This document shows, in pieces, positions 63,668 through 64,000 of a stretch of DNA of 64,000 nucleotides (position 1 is its first letter; each line of letters opens with the position of its first letter). The notes beneath the pieces were generated by a model. It searched no databases, had not been told where the DNA came from, and saw only the letters and a program-made list of their open reading frames with translations. The DNA lies in assembly GCF_000702445.1 (NCBI RefSeq), contig NZ_JNIF01000004.1, positions 1,302,001-1,366,000 of the forward strand. Direction: 5' to 3'. The position numbers and the translations under genes were made by a program. This DNA comes from Bryobacter aggregatus MPL3 (lineage in GTDB: Bacteria; Acidobacteriota; Terriglobia; Bryobacterales; Bryobacteraceae).

Positions 63668-64000
63668 ATGAGTAAAGGCTCAACCAGATTTCTCCAAGCG
63701 GTCATCGCGCTCATTGGCATTGGTTCTCTTGCTCTTTTGCTTTGGGAACCACACCTCGAAGGAAGGAACGCGCACGCGAACCTCTTTCAGATTTACTTCA
63801 ACGATCCGTTTTTGGCGTATGCGTACACCGCATCAATTGCATTTTTCGTCGCACTCTTCCAGGCATTCAAGCTTCTCGGATATGTAGGAAGAGGTGAATT
63901 CTTTTCGCAACGCCCAGTCAAAGCGTTGCGGACGATCAAGTACTGCGCGATGTCTCTCGTCGGTTTTCTCGTAGGAGCGGAAGCCTACTTCTTCATAGTG
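63668..64000 (+). CDS. DUF2975 family membrane protein, partial
   Basis: 111 codons are present before the right edge. Three hydrophobic segments are seen (LQAVIALIGIGSLALLLW; AYAYTASIAFFVALFQAF; MSLVGFLVGAEAYFFIV) and the family phrase GYVGRGEFFSQRPVKALRTIKY. DUF2975 genes normally precede a small Cro-like regulator (YozG-type), expected just beyond the window. Function unknown. Confidence 0.85.
   Translation, partial: MSKGSTRFLQAVIALIGIGSLALLLWEPHLEGRNAHANLFQIYFNDPFLAYAYTASIAFFVALFQAFKLLGYVGRGEFFSQRPVKALRTIKYCAMSLVGFLVGAEAYFFIV

Noticed and set aside
1-64000. CRISPR array or insertion sequence
   Set aside because: No regularly spaced repeats and no transposase-like gene with terminal inverted repeats were seen.

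Overview
The window looks like a chromosome segment of a soil Acidobacterium, most likely the Solibacter/Bryobacter group, that carries a large foreign island. The evidence is gene content read by eye, not a search: an Oar-like TonB receptor with a carboxypeptidase-regulatory N-terminus, a Ser/Thr kinase fused to PD40 (TolB-type) repeats beside an ECF-like sigma factor, a multihaem cytochrome-TPR fusion, PEP-CTERM and dockerin surface proteins, and many ATGA-coupled genes.

Left part (1-19.7 kb). A cut-off RraA-family gene diverges from a muconate-cycloisomerase-like enolase-superfamily gene and an N,N-dimethylformamidase-beta-like protein. Then come the seven-haem cytochrome-TPR protein, the Oar-like receptor with a clear terminator, an ankyrin protein, a sigma factor/kinase pair, a large secreted dockerin protein, a PEP-CTERM protein and a two-gene ABC exporter.

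Copper/oxidative-stress stretch (19.9-24.0 kb). Two small Cys-rich secreted or membrane proteins, a Sel1-repeat protein, a broken chimera (receptor N-terminus joined to a MauG/MbnH-type di-haem tail, then a CusF-like domain in another frame), an exported-looking Fe/Mn superoxide dismutase and a CusF-like lipoprotein.

Light/lipid regulon (24.2-35.8 kb). A CarH/LitR-type B12-dependent MerR photoreceptor gene diverges from an acyl desaturase gene. The 94-bp gap holds a near-perfect 35-bp palindrome that contains both -35 boxes of two back-to-back consensus promoters, and both start codons lie 7-8 bases after their -10 boxes. Leftward genes: desaturase, FAD amine-oxidase-like protein, DUF1365, cyclopropane-fatty-acid-synthase-like methyltransferase, ATP10-like thioredoxin-fold protein. 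Rightward genes: photoreceptor, DUF1475, DUF1295, a second CFA-like methyltransferase, two NAD(P)-binding proteins, two SRPBCC proteins, a peroxiredoxin. The content resembles singlet-oxygen-defence lipid regulons, here apparently under B12/light control.

Island (about 36.2 kb to beyond the right edge). Its left boundary is marked by the 3' 45 bases of a tRNA-Asn gene, a decayed serine-recombinase remnant and 10-bp inverted repeats. It carries a type 1 BREX locus on the minus strand (brxA, brxB, brxC, pglX, pglZ, brxL) with a TrlF-like PHP-ATPase and a 97-codon gene inserted between pglX and pglZ, and a double-zinc-ribbon protein plus an unknown protein after brxL. Divergent from brxA is an AbiEi/AbiEii-like toxin-antitoxin pair, and the shared control region holds two copies of one 18-bp palindrome. 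Further right are an unrecognised protein (OB-like plus degenerate J-like regions), a 43-codon gene, and a PRTRC-type cluster (ThiF, B, F, a small unknown, C, E, a DUF3150-like protein, a radical-SAM activase-like enzyme). The window ends in a DUF2975 membrane-protein gene.
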